In this document: positions 50,753-60,308 of the stretch, in pieces
How the letters are laid out: every line of letters starts with the position of its first letter
How positions within the stretch are numbered: position 1 is the stretch's first letter
From: Ignavibacteriota bacterium
GTDB taxonomy: Bacteria; Bacteroidota; Ignavibacteria; Tepidaquicellales; Tepidaquicellaceae
Assembly (NCBI GenBank): GCA_016218085.1
Contig: JACREY010000005.1
Location: 1 to 64,000, forward strand
Direction: 5' to 3'
DNA length: 64,000 nt
Program-made: the position numbers and the translations under genes
The notes under the pieces: generated by a model
What the model was told of the DNA's origin: nothing
Databases searched by the model: none
Seen by the model: only the letters and a program-made list of their open reading frames with translations

Positions 50753-53700
50753 ATGGATAAAAAAATATCTAATACCGCGAAATCACCCCCTTCAAAAAAA
50801 ACAGAAAAATTGATAAATGGAACCGGAAGTCCGGATGAACTTCAGATGAAGTTTTTTGAATTGCAAAATAAATACAAGAAGCTTGAATCGGAAATAAACG
50901 AAATCAATTCAGGAAAAGAGAATAAATCAACTCCCAGGACAGAGAAACTAATCGAAGCGCTTAACTCTGCAATTTTTTTACTGCAAACCTCTCATACAAG
51001 GGAAGAAGTATTCGAAGTCGTCGCAGGTGAACTGAAGAAAATGGATATAGATAGTCTTGTTATGACTGCAAGCGATGATTTAAATATTCTCAGTCTGGAG
51101 TATTTCAGTTTTCAGACAAAGTTAATAAAGGCTGCGGAAAAAGTAGCAAAGATGACCATTGGCCAGCTCAAATTAAATATTAAAGAAATCAAAGAGTATG
51201 AAGATGTTCTGGTTCGGAGGAAAACAGTTTTTATTAATAATACAACAGAGTTTGTAAGAAGGGTCCTGCCTGAAAAGCTGAAATTCATGGCAGGGCAATT
51301 AATCAAATCATTAAGAATAAAACAATTCATACTTGCTCCTCTGATTGTTGAGAACAGAGTAATAGGAATTTTTTCGGTTCAGGGAAACGACCTTCGGGAA
51401 ACGGACATTCCTGAAGTTACGATGTTTGCTCACCAGCTTGCTGGCATATGGCATAAGGTAGAATTGCTCGAAAATGCAAGGAAGGAAATTGCAGAAAAGA
51501 AGCTCGCCGAGGAAAAACTGATAGAAAGCACAAGAAAAATAAATACACTGATTAACAATCTGCCTGGAGTTGTTTACAGATGTCTTAACGACAAGGACTG
51601 GACAATGGAATATATAAGCGATGGCATAGAGAGATTATCCGGGTATCCCGCATCGGATTTCATCAATAACAGTGTAAGAACGTTTAATTCCATAATAGTG
51701 ACGGATGACCAGAATTCAGTTTGGAGCGAGATACAGAAAGGACTGAAAGATAAGATGCCATTTACAATGGAGTATAAGATAAAAACCTCTGCAGGAGATA
51801 TCAGAAATGTTTGGGAGCGAGGGGTTGGGATATATAAAAACGGGGAACTTACGGCACTTGAAGGATATATAAGCGATATAACCGAACAAAAGAAAGCACA
51901 GGAAATAATTTTCGAAAGTGAAAAAAAATACAGGACTATTGTGGAGCAGTTGTCAGAAGGATTTTTCCTGATTGACAGCGACGGAGTACTGATTGAGTGG
52001 AATAAAGCAATGGAAAATATTACCGGACGAAAAAGAGCCGGTGTAATTAATAAATATTTTATTGAAATAAAGAAAGAGCTGATTGTTTCCGGGAGAAACT
52101 CAGGAAAAAGCATTGAAGAAATCCTGGAAAACTTTAAACGTGTTCTTCAGACACAAAAGGCAGATATATTTTATAAAGAAATGGCTTTGCAGATTGCCTG
52201 CACTGACGGCAAAATAAAAGACATTCAGGCAACAGTATTTCCGGTGTACGAGGGGAATAAATTCTTTATTGGATTTATCGGTAGGGATGTTACGGAAAGG
52301 ATAAAAACCGAAAAAGAAAATCGAGAATATGCTGATATGATTGAAGGGATATTCAGGGTTGCGCCGGCAGGCATTGGAGTAGCAAAAGACAGAATAATCA
52401 CCGAAGTTAATCCCCGAATCTGCGAAATGACGGAATACAGCAGGGACGAGCTTATTGGTAAAAATTCCATTCTATTATATCCTTCTCAGGAAGAATATGA
52501 TTTTGTCGGTAAGGAGAAATATGACCAGATAAGGAAAAAAGGTTCCGGTTTTTTAGAAACAAAATGGAAAAAGAAAAGCGGAAAAATAATCAATATTCTT
52601 CTTGCTTCGACTCCTTTGGAAAATGATGACATAAAAAAGGGAGTCATTTTCACAGCGTTGGATATCACCAGCCGTATTCAGGCAGAAGAAGCCCTGGCAA
52701 AAAGCGAAGCGAAGTATAAAACATTATTTCATAATTCAGCACTGGCGATAGGAATTAGAAAAACTGACGGTTCCTATATTGAATTTAATGAAGCCTATTC
52801 AAAAATGCTTGGTTATTCCTGTGAGGAGTTAAAGTATTTAAGCCAGTCAGATCTTACGCATCCCGGTGATGTAAAGATTACAAAAGGCAACATGAAACTG
52901 GTTTCCGAAGGAAATGCGGAAATTGTTAAATACGAGAAAAGATATATTCACAAAAACGGTAATATTATCTGGGGAGAGGTTTGCATTCAGCCGCTTCATA
53001 TAAACGGTGGAAAAGTTGAAGCCGTAATCGGAACGGTTGTTGATATTACGAAAAGGAAACTTGCGGAAATGAGTCTCAGGGAAAGCGAAAAATCATTTGA
53101 AAAGCAGAGGGATGCGATTGCTTCTCTTGCGACAAATGAAATTCTTTCTGCGGGAGATATTGAAAAATCAAAGAAGATATTAACCGAAACCGCTTCCGAT
53201 GTTTTGAATGTCGATAGGGCAAGTATTTGGCTTCTTTCAGAAGACAAAGAGGAATTGCTGTGTATTGATTTATTTGAAAAATCAAAGGGTGTTCATTCTT
53301 CAGGGATGATATTAAAAGCGAAAGAATATCCGAATTATTTTAAAGCACTAAAGGAAAACTCACAGATAACAGTCTATGATGCTCAAAATGATTTCAAGAC
53401 AAGAGAGTTCAATGATAATTACAATATTCTTTTTGGAATTAACTCTATGCTCGATTCTGTTCTTCTTAGCAAAGACGGGGTACTGGGTGTTATTTGTTTC
53501 GAGCACACGGGTGCAAAAAAAAACTGGTACCCTCACGAAGAGTCGTTTGCAAACACAATAGCATCCCTGTTTGTAAAAACTTTTACAATTGATGAGGCTA
53601 AGAAAGCGGAAAAGCATATTTCGATGCTGGCAAATGCACTGGAAAGCGTTAACGAAAGCGTGAGCATCACCGATACAAATAACGACATAATTTTTGTTAA

Positions 53701-55153
53701 TCAGGCATTCACAAAATCATACGGATACACAGAAAAAGAAATAACCGGAAAAAATATTTCAATTCTGGGATCCGATAAAAATCCTCCCGGAATACACGAT
53801 AAGATACATTCTTCCGTAACAAATGGTTTGTGGCAAGGGGAGCTTGTTAACAGAAAAAAAGACGGTACGGAATTTCCAATATATTTATCATCTGCTCCTA
53901 TTTTTGATAAAAGAGGGAAAACTATTGCTTATATCGGAGTTGCAAATGACATAACAGAAATTAAAAAGTCAGAGGAAGCCCTTCGCTCGGCAAAGGACAA
54001 GGCTGAGGAAATGAACAGGATAAAGTCAAGTTTCCTGGCGAACATGAGTCACGAGGTAAGAACACCGCTTGTTGCTATTCTCGGATTTTCCGAGGTGCTG
54101 AGCGATATTGTTACAGAGCCGCAGATAAAGTCCTATGTCGAGATGATTCACGCAGGCGGCGTAAGGCTACTTGATACTCTAAATCTGATTCTTGATTTAT
54201 CCGTGATAGAATCTCAGAAAGTGAATATAAGACTTAAACCCGTCGATATTGTAGCCGAAGCGAAGGATGCCGTTTCACTTTTCAGGAAGTTTGCCGAAAA
54301 AAAGAAATTAAAACTGAATATTGAATCTCCCTATGAGAGTCTTGTTTTCGATACAGATGAAAAAATATTAAGGCAGATACTTAATAATTTAATCAACAAT
54401 GCAATAAAGTTCACAGCACACGGAGGGGTAACGGTTAGCATTGGAAAAGAAACAAAGGGGAGTAAATCTTTTTTAAGCCTCAGGGTGGAAGACACGGGAA
54501 TAGGGATCCCGCAGAACAAGCGGGAACTGATATGGGATGAGTTCAGACAGGTGAGCGAGGGCTTTAACCGGTCTTTTGAGGGTGCGGGTCTCGGTTTGTC
54601 CATTACAAGAAAATTTGTTGAAAAAATAAATGGTGAAATTATACTTGAAAAAAGTGAAGTGGATATCGGTTCGGTTTTTAAAGTGCTTTTTCCGGCAGAT
54701 GAAAAAATATTCGACAATGCAAAATATAAGAAACAGAAAACACCGGATAGTTCAGATAATTCACCAACGGAAAGAACAGGTAATTTACCTCAGTTACTAT
54801 ATGTGGATGACGACCCGGTTTCGCTTGAAATAGTTTCGGCTTTTACAAAAGATATATACAAAATTGATACTGCACTAAGCGGAAGAGACGGAATTGAAAA
54901 ATCCAAAAGCAAAAACTACGATGCAATGCTTATAGACATTAACCTTGGAAGTGAGCTGGACGGATTGATGACACTAAAGATAATGCGCGAATTAAAAAAC
55001 AACAGGGATATTCCCGCTGTTGCTGTAACGGCATTTGCAATGAAGGGCGACAAGGAAAAATTCCTGAATGGAGGCTTTACGCATTATTTATCAAAACCAT
55101 TCGATAAAAAAGATTTGCTGAGCCTGCTTTCAGATGTTTTTAAAAATAAATAA
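50753..55153 (+). CDS. Hybrid sensor histidine kinase (2 GAF, 5 PAS, HisKA, HATPase, REC)
   Basis: 1466 residues with no membrane helix, so a cytosolic sensor. Approximate order: coiled coil 25-60, GAF 65-225, PAS 265-385, PAS 390-515, PAS 520-640, PAS 650-770, GAF 780-940, PAS 955-1080, HisKA with phospho-His at about 1100 (NMSHEVRTPLVAILGFSE), HATPase 1200-1315 (NNLINNAIKF, VEDTGIGIP, GAGLGLS), and a receiver 1345-1465 (LLYVDDDPVSLE, LIDINLG acceptor Asp, VTAFA, LSKPF). There is no DNA-binding output. The nearest genes encode no response regulator or Hpt protein, so its partner must lie elsewhere. The many PAS and GAF units suggest integration of several signals such as redox, gas or cyclic nucleotides. 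Confidence 0.93.
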   Translation: MDKKISNTAKSPPSKKTEKLINGTGSPDELQMKFFELQNKYKKLESEINEINSGKENKSTPRTEKLIEALNSAIFLLQTSHTREEVFEVVAGELKKMDIDSLVMTASDDLNILSLEYFSFQTKLIKAAEKVAKMTIGQLKLNIKEIKEYEDVLVRRKTVFINNTTEFVRRVLPEKLKFMAGQLIKSLRIKQFILAPLIVENRVIGIFSVQGNDLRETDIPEVTMFAHQLAGIWHKVELLENARKEIAEKKLAEEKLIESTRKINTLINNLPGVVYRCLNDKDWTMEYISDGIERLSGYPASDFINNSVRTFNSIIVTDDQNSVWSEIQKGLKDKMPFTMEYKIKTSAGDIRNVWERGVGIYKNGELTALEGYISDITEQKKAQEIIFESEKKYRTIVEQLSEGFFLIDSDGVLIEWNKAMENITGRKRAGVINKYFIEIKKELIVSGRNSGKSIEEILENFKRVLQTQKADIFYKEMALQIACTDGKIKDIQATVFPVYEGNKFFIGFIGRDVTERIKTEKENREYADMIEGIFRVAPAGIGVAKDRIITEVNPRICEMTEYSRDELIGKNSILLYPSQEEYDFVGKEKYDQIRKKGSGFLETKWKKKSGKIINILLASTPLENDDIKKGVIFTALDITSRIQAEEALAKSEAKYKTLFHNSALAIGIRKTDGSYIEFNEAYSKMLGYSCEELKYLSQSDLTHPGDVKITKGNMKLVSEGNAEIVKYEKRYIHKNGNIIWGEVCIQPLHINGGKVEAVIGTVVDITKRKLAEMSLRESEKSFEKQRDAIASLATNEILSAGDIEKSKKILTETASDVLNVDRASIWLLSEDKEELLCIDLFEKSKGVHSSGMILKAKEYPNYFKALKENSQITVYDAQNDFKTREFNDNYNILFGINSMLDSVLLSKDGVLGVICFEHTGAKKNWYPHEESFANTIASLFVKTFTIDEAKKAEKHISMLANALESVNESVSITDTNNDIIFVNQAFTKSYGYTEKEITGKNISILGSDKNPPGIHDKIHSSVTNGLWQGELVNRKKDGTEFPIYLSSAPIFDKRGKTIAYIGVANDITEIKKSEEALRSAKDKAEEMNRIKSSFLANMSHEVRTPLVAILGFSEVLSDIVTEPQIKSYVEMIHAGGVRLLDTLNLILDLSVIESQKVNIRLKPVDIVAEAKDAVSLFRKFAEKKKLKLNIESPYESLVFDTDEKILRQILNNLINNAIKFTAHGGVTVSIGKETKGSKSFLSLRVEDTGIGIPQNKRELIWDEFRQVSEGFNRSFEGAGLGLSITRKFVEKINGEIILEKSEVDIGSVFKVLFPADEKIFDNAKYKKQKTPDSSDNSPTERTGNLPQLLYVDDDPVSLEIVSAFTKDIYKIDTALSGRDGIEKSKSKNYDAMLIDINLGSELDGLMTLKIMRELKNNRDIPAVAVTAFAMKGDKEKFLNGGFTHYLSKPFDKKDLLSLLSDVFKNK

Positions 55154-55225
55154 TGAAATCAGGCATTTAAAATTTTATTGATATTTAGATTCTGCATATT
55201 TAAATTCAAGAAAAAGGAGTAAGGT

Positions 55226-55522
55226 ATGAAGACCTTTATTCTAATGACAAAGCTCTCGCCCGAGGTTACAGGCAAGCTCAAACAGCGTGCAAAAGTCGGC
55301 CACGCCTGGCTGGACGAAGTAAAGAAAAAATGCCCGCAGGTAAAATTTCTGAATCATTATGCACTGCTCGGTAAGTATGATTTTCTGGATATTTACGAAG
55401 CTCCCGACGAAGAAACTGCCGCAAAGGTTTCTATGATAAGCCTTGCAAACGGAGCAATGTTTGCCGAAAGCTGGACGGCTATACCGTACAAGAATTTTCT
55501 GAAGCTTACGGAAGAGATATAA
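55226..55522 (+). CDS. GYD domain protein
   Basis: 98 residues, the usual length for a stand-alone GYD-domain protein: MKTFILMTKLSPE at the start, LLGKYDFLDIYEAPDEETAAKVSM in the middle (GKYD replaces the name-giving GYD-like motif) and LANGAMFAESWTAIPYKNF at the end. It folds as a dimeric alpha/beta barrel; the biochemical role of the family is unclear. AAAGGAG precedes ATG 55226. It is convergent with the polyferredoxin gene. Confidence 0.82.
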   Translation: MKTFILMTKLSPEVTGKLKQRAKVGHAWLDEVKKKCPQVKFLNHYALLGKYDFLDIYEAPDEETAAKVSMISLANGAMFAESWTAIPYKNFLKLTEEI

Positions 55523-55528
55523 ATCTTA

Positions 55529-55568
55529 GTGCCGGAAGTTACTTCAACAAAAGGAGAACCTCCGGCAC
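55529..55568. terminator. Hairpin between convergent genes
   Basis: GTGCCGGAAGTT and AACCTCCGGCAC pair over 12 positions with one mismatch. It sits between the stops of the GYD and polyferredoxin genes. A T-tract is lacking, so it may end transcription poorly or protect the 3' end instead. Confidence 0.5.
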
Positions 55569-55577
55569 AAGAAAACT

Positions 55578-56600
55578 TTACTGAACACCACCCCGCATAT
55601 GGTCGAGTTTTTCTATGTTTTTGAAGTGGCGAAGGTATTCTTCTTTAGTAACATTATTCTGCCATTTGCCTGAGAGCATAGCAATTCCGGTAGCAAGGAG
55701 AAAAACTGAAATTACAATTCCTGCGGCAATTTTTTTATTAATTTCTTTTTTAACCAGAACAGGTTTAAAATACAAAGTACTTTTTACAGGACAGGCATCT
55801 ACGCAGCTCATACAGGATGTACATTCATCTGAAATTACGCTTTTCATTTTATGTACTTTTATAAAAGACGGACAGGCTTTTGTACAGGCTTTGCAGTCTG
55901 TGCAGGTTTCGGTGTTGCGTTTTATTTTTGCAGGACTGAAAAGCGATATAAATCCGAGCAGTGCGCCGTATGGACAAAGATACCTGCACCAGAAATTTCT
56001 GAATACGATTGAAAGAACAATCAGCACTCCGATTACAATCAACGAGAACTGCGAAATCTTTGCAAAGAAATAATACATTTTTACATCAGCAACTAAATTG
56101 TAAGGGCTATCGAGGAATGCTTTCAGTACAATTTCATTCATCATAAAAAACACTGTATAAAAAAGAAAAGCCAGCAGGAGATATTTAATGCTTCTCAAAG
56201 GGTAGTCGAGGAACTTCGGCATTTTAATTTTTCTTCTGAAAATCTTATCACCGAGATTTGCGAGCATCTCGGAAATAAACCCCACAGGGCAGAACCAGCT
56301 GCAGAAGGATTTACCGATTAAGAAAGACATAAAAATAATTGCGAAGAAAATCACCAGACCTGCCGGATGCGCGGGATGTATATTTCCCGTCAGAAAAAAA
56401 TAATATAGACTCATCATAGAACTGATAGGCAGGAAGCCGTCAACTCCGGGAGGACGGGTGGAAAATTCGAGTGCTCCGCCTGATTCGAGAAAATTTACAA
56501 ATTTATAAAAATCATACCCAATCCAGATGCAAAGAAATACAAAAGCAATCTGGATTATAAATCTGAATGTTTGAATGGGTTTTTCAATATTTCTTACCAT
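55578..56600 (-). CDS. Membrane polyferredoxin (NapH/NosR/CcoG-like 4Fe-4S protein)
   Basis: 340 residues with about five membrane helices. Two conserved C-x3-CP clusters are in loops: CSWFCPVG (about residue 111-118) and CRYLCPYG (about 210-217). Two classical 4Fe-4S sites follow: CTDCKACTKACP and CTSCMSCVDACP. This layout is that of NapH, NosR C-terminal domains and the YccM/CcoG relatives, which move electrons from quinol or maintain redox enzymes. No partner enzyme is encoded beside it. A TTTGAC-N4-GTCAAA dyad about 57 bases upstream suggests control by an FNR/DNR-type regulator, in line with anaerobic or NO-linked respiration. Confidence 0.85.
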   Translation of the reverse strand: MVRNIEKPIQTFRFIIQIAFVFLCIWIGYDFYKFVNFLESGGALEFSTRPPGVDGFLPISSMMSLYYFFLTGNIHPAHPAGLVIFFAIIFMSFLIGKSFCSWFCPVGFISEMLANLGDKIFRRKIKMPKFLDYPLRSIKYLLLAFLFYTVFFMMNEIVLKAFLDSPYNLVADVKMYYFFAKISQFSLIVIGVLIVLSIVFRNFWCRYLCPYGALLGFISLFSPAKIKRNTETCTDCKACTKACPSFIKVHKMKSVISDECTSCMSCVDACPVKSTLYFKPVLVKKEINKKIAAGIVISVFLLATGIAMLSGKWQNNVTKEEYLRHFKNIEKLDHMRGGVQ

Positions 56601-56649
56601 AATGTAATTTTAATCTATTACAAAAATGGTAAAAAAAGTGGAAATAAAG

Positions 56650-56665
56650 TTTGACTTATGTCAAA
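56650..56665. promoter_or_regulatory. FNR/DNR-like box upstream of the polyferredoxin gene
   Basis: TTTGAC-TTAT-GTCAAA is a perfect 6-4-6 dyad close to the CRP/FNR-superfamily consensus TTGAT-N4-ATCAA, with C/G at the fourth pair. Its centre lies about 57 bases upstream of the minus-strand ATG at 56600. An AT-rich TAATAGAT at roughly 56613-56620 could be the -10 region, giving the spacing of an activator site. Confidence 0.6.
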
Positions 56666-56691
56666 TTTGCCCGGGTTTATCCGGAAAAAAA

Positions 56692-58722
56692 TTAAAGATT
56701 AAAATTATAACCGATTTTAAAATATCTTATTGTATTTTGAAGCTTTTCACCTTCGAGATTGAAGACAAGATAAACATTACTCCCCGCAAAAAATTCATAC
56801 TGAAGCAGTGTATTCCACAGAGCCATATCGTTAAAAGTATCTTCCTGAAAAAATGAACGCAGATAAAGTTTTGGAAGAATTCTGTAATTCAGTTTTACCC
56901 TGTATATATTTTGTTTTATATCCATCACATCGCGGTAGTGATATACGAACTGCATATTTACTTTATCGAAAAACACCATATCAGCCGATGCATAAGGGTG
57001 CTTAATAAAACTTCCGAAATACGGACCGAATTCGTAACCTATACTCACGGCATTGGGGCCTACAAGGAATTTCACACTTGTGTTGAAGTCGTAATTATTT
57101 CTTTTTATTGGATTGCCGTCTGCATCGAAATCATCGGGTCTATTATATTCAAGATAATGATAAACACTGACGAAATCATTGACTTTATAAAAAATATCGC
57201 TTGAAATTCTTTCCTGATATTTAAAATCGGTGGATATTTGTTTTCCCACATAATAGCTTCCGCCGATGTTAATATCGGAAAAATATTTTCTGTTCAGTTT
57301 CCACTGGTAACCTCCGCCAGCATATATTTCTTCATAATCATTTGGGGCTCCTATCTGGGAGTTGAACGATGTTGACGATTGAAAATCCTTGTTTACCCTG
57401 TTATAGCTTAAGTCATAATACGGACCGCCTGACTGGTTATACTCATAATAATTATAAAACTGAAATGCCTGTCCGTTTTTATTTGCACCAAGGTTAGAGG
57501 CAAACTGTCCGAAAAACCTTAGCCTGTTTGCGGGCATTCTGTAATAGCCGTCAACACTGATAATATTCTCCTTCACATCGGTTCTGCCGTCGAATGTATA
57601 GATAAACATGCTGCCGAAATTAAAATCCTTAAAATTAAAATTCGGGCGTGTTACGAAATAGTCCTTATAGTCAGAGCCTTTAGGTTCCCGGATAAAAAGT
57701 GCGCCTGCTTTGAACTTGTCGCTTCGGTAAGTATAGTTGCCACCGTATTTAATGCTGTCTATAGAGCGGGTGTAAAAAAGTGAAATCGGAGTATTATAAA
57801 TATCAAGGTCCTTGCTGAAAAAAGGTCTTTTCTCCTGAAGAAAGACGGGTCTATTGTAAAAAGTAAAAGTATAAGGGTCGGCTTCGAGAGTTGACTGGTC
57901 TGTATTTATAGTAGCTTTAAGTTTATGCTTATCCAGAGTTGCGTTCAGGTCACCGCCAAGAATAGCTTCGATATTTTTCCCGTTTGATTTATTTGAAACA
58001 ACAAACGGAGTAAGGTCAAAATTCACGTTTAATTTTTCATCGAAGGGAGTTATATCGAATTTATGAGTTCCCTTCAAAGACAGCAGTTCACTGTTCGGAG
58101 TAATGGAATAGAAGAAGGATGTTCCGTCGGGTTTGTATGCAAAGAGCTGGACATCTATGCCAATCTGCTCCGTATTCTTGTTCTGAAGTTTGTCGACGGG
58201 AATTTTTATTTCACTTTCAATATATCCCGGCTCGCCGTTTTTTGCTTCGCGGAATATTGTTGATTTGCAGTACCACACCCAGTCCCATTCGTTGGACATG
58301 TTTCTTGTATTATACACTAATGCGTCACGCTGATTATTAAGGAAGCTGAAAGAAAAGAAATAACCGTTTTTATTTTTGTTTTCGAGGTCAAGAAGAATAA
58401 AAAATTCGTTTTCCTCGTCGGTGCTTCTGTCGCGTGAAAACGATTTTGAGATTACCTTGCCTTTTGGCCAGAACTTAAAGCCGAAATACAAAGCGTCCTT
58501 TGATTGCTTTATGTAAACTATTGTGCTGTCATAAAACTTTTCGTCAGTTTTAGGAATTATTATGTAAAAATTATTAAATACTTTCGCATTATTCCATTCG
58601 GAATCCTCTATTTTACCATCAATTAAAGGAAATTGAGAATTTCCGGATGTATTTTGGGGATAGATTTTAGCGGACAGAATAACCAGAAAAAAAAACAATA
58701 AAATTATTAAAAACTTCTGCAT
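56692..58722 (-). CDS. DUF5916-type outer-membrane protein with CBM9-like N-terminus
   Basis: 676 residues with a signal peptide (MQKFLIILLFFFLVILSAKIYPQ). The N-terminal ~200 residues (FPLIDGKIEDSEWNNAKVFNNF...DALYFGFKFW....FFILLDLENKNKNGYFFSFSFLNNQRDALVYN......WVWYCKSTIF....GYIESEIKIPVDKLQ) follow the carbohydrate-binding module 9-like domain of DUF5916 proteins. The rest is a long series of beta strands (TINTDQSTLEADPYTFTFYNRPVFLQEKRPFF is the family landmark) ending RYFKIGYNFNL, consistent with an outer-membrane barrel. Ligand unknown; some homologues are annotated as hydrolases without proof. Confidence 0.82.
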   Translation of the reverse strand: MQKFLIILLFFFLVILSAKIYPQNTSGNSQFPLIDGKIEDSEWNNAKVFNNFYIIIPKTDEKFYDSTIVYIKQSKDALYFGFKFWPKGKVISKSFSRDRSTDEENEFFILLDLENKNKNGYFFSFSFLNNQRDALVYNTRNMSNEWDWVWYCKSTIFREAKNGEPGYIESEIKIPVDKLQNKNTEQIGIDVQLFAYKPDGTSFFYSITPNSELLSLKGTHKFDITPFDEKLNVNFDLTPFVVSNKSNGKNIEAILGGDLNATLDKHKLKATINTDQSTLEADPYTFTFYNRPVFLQEKRPFFSKDLDIYNTPISLFYTRSIDSIKYGGNYTYRSDKFKAGALFIREPKGSDYKDYFVTRPNFNFKDFNFGSMFIYTFDGRTDVKENIISVDGYYRMPANRLRFFGQFASNLGANKNGQAFQFYNYYEYNQSGGPYYDLSYNRVNKDFQSSTSFNSQIGAPNDYEEIYAGGGYQWKLNRKYFSDINIGGSYYVGKQISTDFKYQERISSDIFYKVNDFVSVYHYLEYNRPDDFDADGNPIKRNNYDFNTSVKFLVGPNAVSIGYEFGPYFGSFIKHPYASADMVFFDKVNMQFVYHYRDVMDIKQNIYRVKLNYRILPKLYLRSFFQEDTFNDMALWNTLLQYEFFAGSNVYLVFNLEGEKLQNTIRYFKIGYNFNL

Positions 58723-58821
58723 AATTAATTAATTAAAGAAGAGAATCGGGGCAAAAATATGTTCTGTATTTACATAATAAGACGGAAAAAATGACAAAAA
58801 GTTGCGAAAGAGGGAAAATAA

Positions 58822-59745
58822 TTATTGTTTTATATTTCTCGATTTAAAAAACCCCCATATAACATCTTCGGCTTTGAAATCTTTGCAGAGGTTTCCGACA
58901 AGTTTTTTGGGAAGGTATTGAGTGCCGCCGGACCAGGTGTGTCCTCCGTTTGTGATTTTTATTAATATTACATCGGTATTATTTATTCCGCCCGAATATG
59001 TGTATTTAGTTGCATAACATTCATCATCACTTATTACATCGGGTATGTCTTCTGTCTTTGCTTTATCACTGCATTTATCCAGCTTCTTAAAAATGGAAAT
59101 TGATTCATCCGTGGATAGTGATTTTCCGCGGCTTTTGCCAAACCTGAATCCGACTTTTCCTCCTTCGTATTTTACAAGCGGGTCTTCTGTTCCATTTATC
59201 AGCATAAGCGAAACAGGATTTTCCGGTTTATAAAAATCTTTCAGGTTTTTCGGAATGTTTGCGCATACTGGGGCGATTGCAAGGAATTTATTTGAAAGCT
59301 TATATGCCAGATAAAAAGAAAAAAATCCGCCGTTAGATATTCCGGTAGCAAAAATTCTTGAAGTATCTATGTTGTATTGTTTATATATTGTATCAATCAG
59401 GCGGGAAATAAATTTTACATCATCTTTCATTTCACCTTTTTCTTTTTTTTCTCTTCCGTCGTTCCAGGCTCTATAAAGTCCGTCAGGATAAACAGCAATG
59501 AATCTATCCCTGTCGGATAATTTGTTGAATCCTGTCTCGTTCATAATCAGCTTTCCCGTTCCGCCGCCCCCGTGAAACACAAAGACCAGAGGGAGATTAT
59601 AAAATGATGCCGTTTTTTCCGGCAGATGAAGCAGGTAAGTCCTCTCCAGCCCGTCTATAGTGATTGTGCAGTCCTTTGTCTGGGAGAAGAGGGACAAAAG
59701 CGGAAACAACAAAATTACAGATAAATAAAAAAATATAGTTTTCAT
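58822..59745 (-). CDS. Secreted alpha/beta-hydrolase esterase (LpqC/PHB depolymerase-like)
   Basis: 307 residues with a signal peptide (to about residue 22). RTYLLHLPEK....PLVFVFHGGGGTGKLIMNETGFNKLSDRDRFIAVYPDGLYRAWNDGR is the start of the esterase/PHB-depolymerase-like family. GISNGGFF holds the nucleophile Ser in GxSxG, LINGTEDPLV the Asp, and NGGHTWSGG the His. Likely acts on extracellular or periplasmic esters such as feruloylated or acetylated sugars or polyhydroxyalkanoate pieces. No T9SS tail. Confidence 0.87.
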   Translation of the reverse strand: MKTIFFYLSVILLFPLLSLFSQTKDCTITIDGLERTYLLHLPEKTASFYNLPLVFVFHGGGGTGKLIMNETGFNKLSDRDRFIAVYPDGLYRAWNDGREKKEKGEMKDDVKFISRLIDTIYKQYNIDTSRIFATGISNGGFFSFYLAYKLSNKFLAIAPVCANIPKNLKDFYKPENPVSLMLINGTEDPLVKYEGGKVGFRFGKSRGKSLSTDESISIFKKLDKCSDKAKTEDIPDVISDDECYATKYTYSGGINNTDVILIKITNGGHTWSGGTQYLPKKLVGNLCKDFKAEDVIWGFFKSRNIKQ

Positions 59746-59829
59746 TATGGAGTTAACTTTATTTTTGAAAATAATTATATTATTATTCTAATGACATAAC
59801 TTTATTAATAACTAAATAAGATTGTAATT

Positions 59830-60303
59830 ATGTCAGCCAAATCTGCATATCTGTTAATAGTAATTGTTTTCAATAGTGTGTTTTATGCTTATGGACAAGA
59901 TAAAGTATATACTTTAGGCTATATGTACTATTTTAGTGATACTCTGGATTGTATGGATGGTAGTACCGAGGGAATAAATGTTTATATTGATAAAATTACT
60001 AATGAATCAAATAAATACTATATTTTTGAAGGTGTATTGTGCAATGGAAAGAGAAATCATCCGTTAATCAGTTCATATGGATTAATATTTCTTGGATATA
60101 TTAGTGAAATTTATGGAAATACCTGGCTTGGTTTTACAAAAACAGGATTGTTAAATAGAATTGAGCAATATAAAATAAATGATAAGGGTGAATTTAAAAT
60201 AACTGTTCCTTATGATACTCAATATAATCTCATTTTTACAGGATATGGATTCGAGGTAAAAGTATATAGTATCCGAGAATTGTTAAATTTAAAAAACGAA
60301 TAA
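59830..60303 (+). CDS. Secreted hypothetical protein
   Basis: 157 residues with a signal peptide (MSAKSAYLLIVIVFNSVFYAYGQ). The remainder looks beta-rich (GINVYIDKITNESNKYYIFEGVL, LIFLGYISEIYGNTWLGF, EFKITVPYDTQYNLIFTGYGFEVKVYSI), and resembles the general style of carboxypeptidase-regulatory-like or lipoprotein beta sandwiches without a firm match. It is markedly AT-rich by eye next to EttA and the esterase, which could mean recent acquisition. No Shine-Dalgarno. Confidence 0.6.
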   Translation: MSAKSAYLLIVIVFNSVFYAYGQDKVYTLGYMYYFSDTLDCMDGSTEGINVYIDKITNESNKYYIFEGVLCNGKRNHPLISSYGLIFLGYISEIYGNTWLGFTKTGLLNRIEQYKINDKGEFKITVPYDTQYNLIFTGYGFEVKVYSIRELLNLKNE

Positions 60304-60308
60304 TTAAA

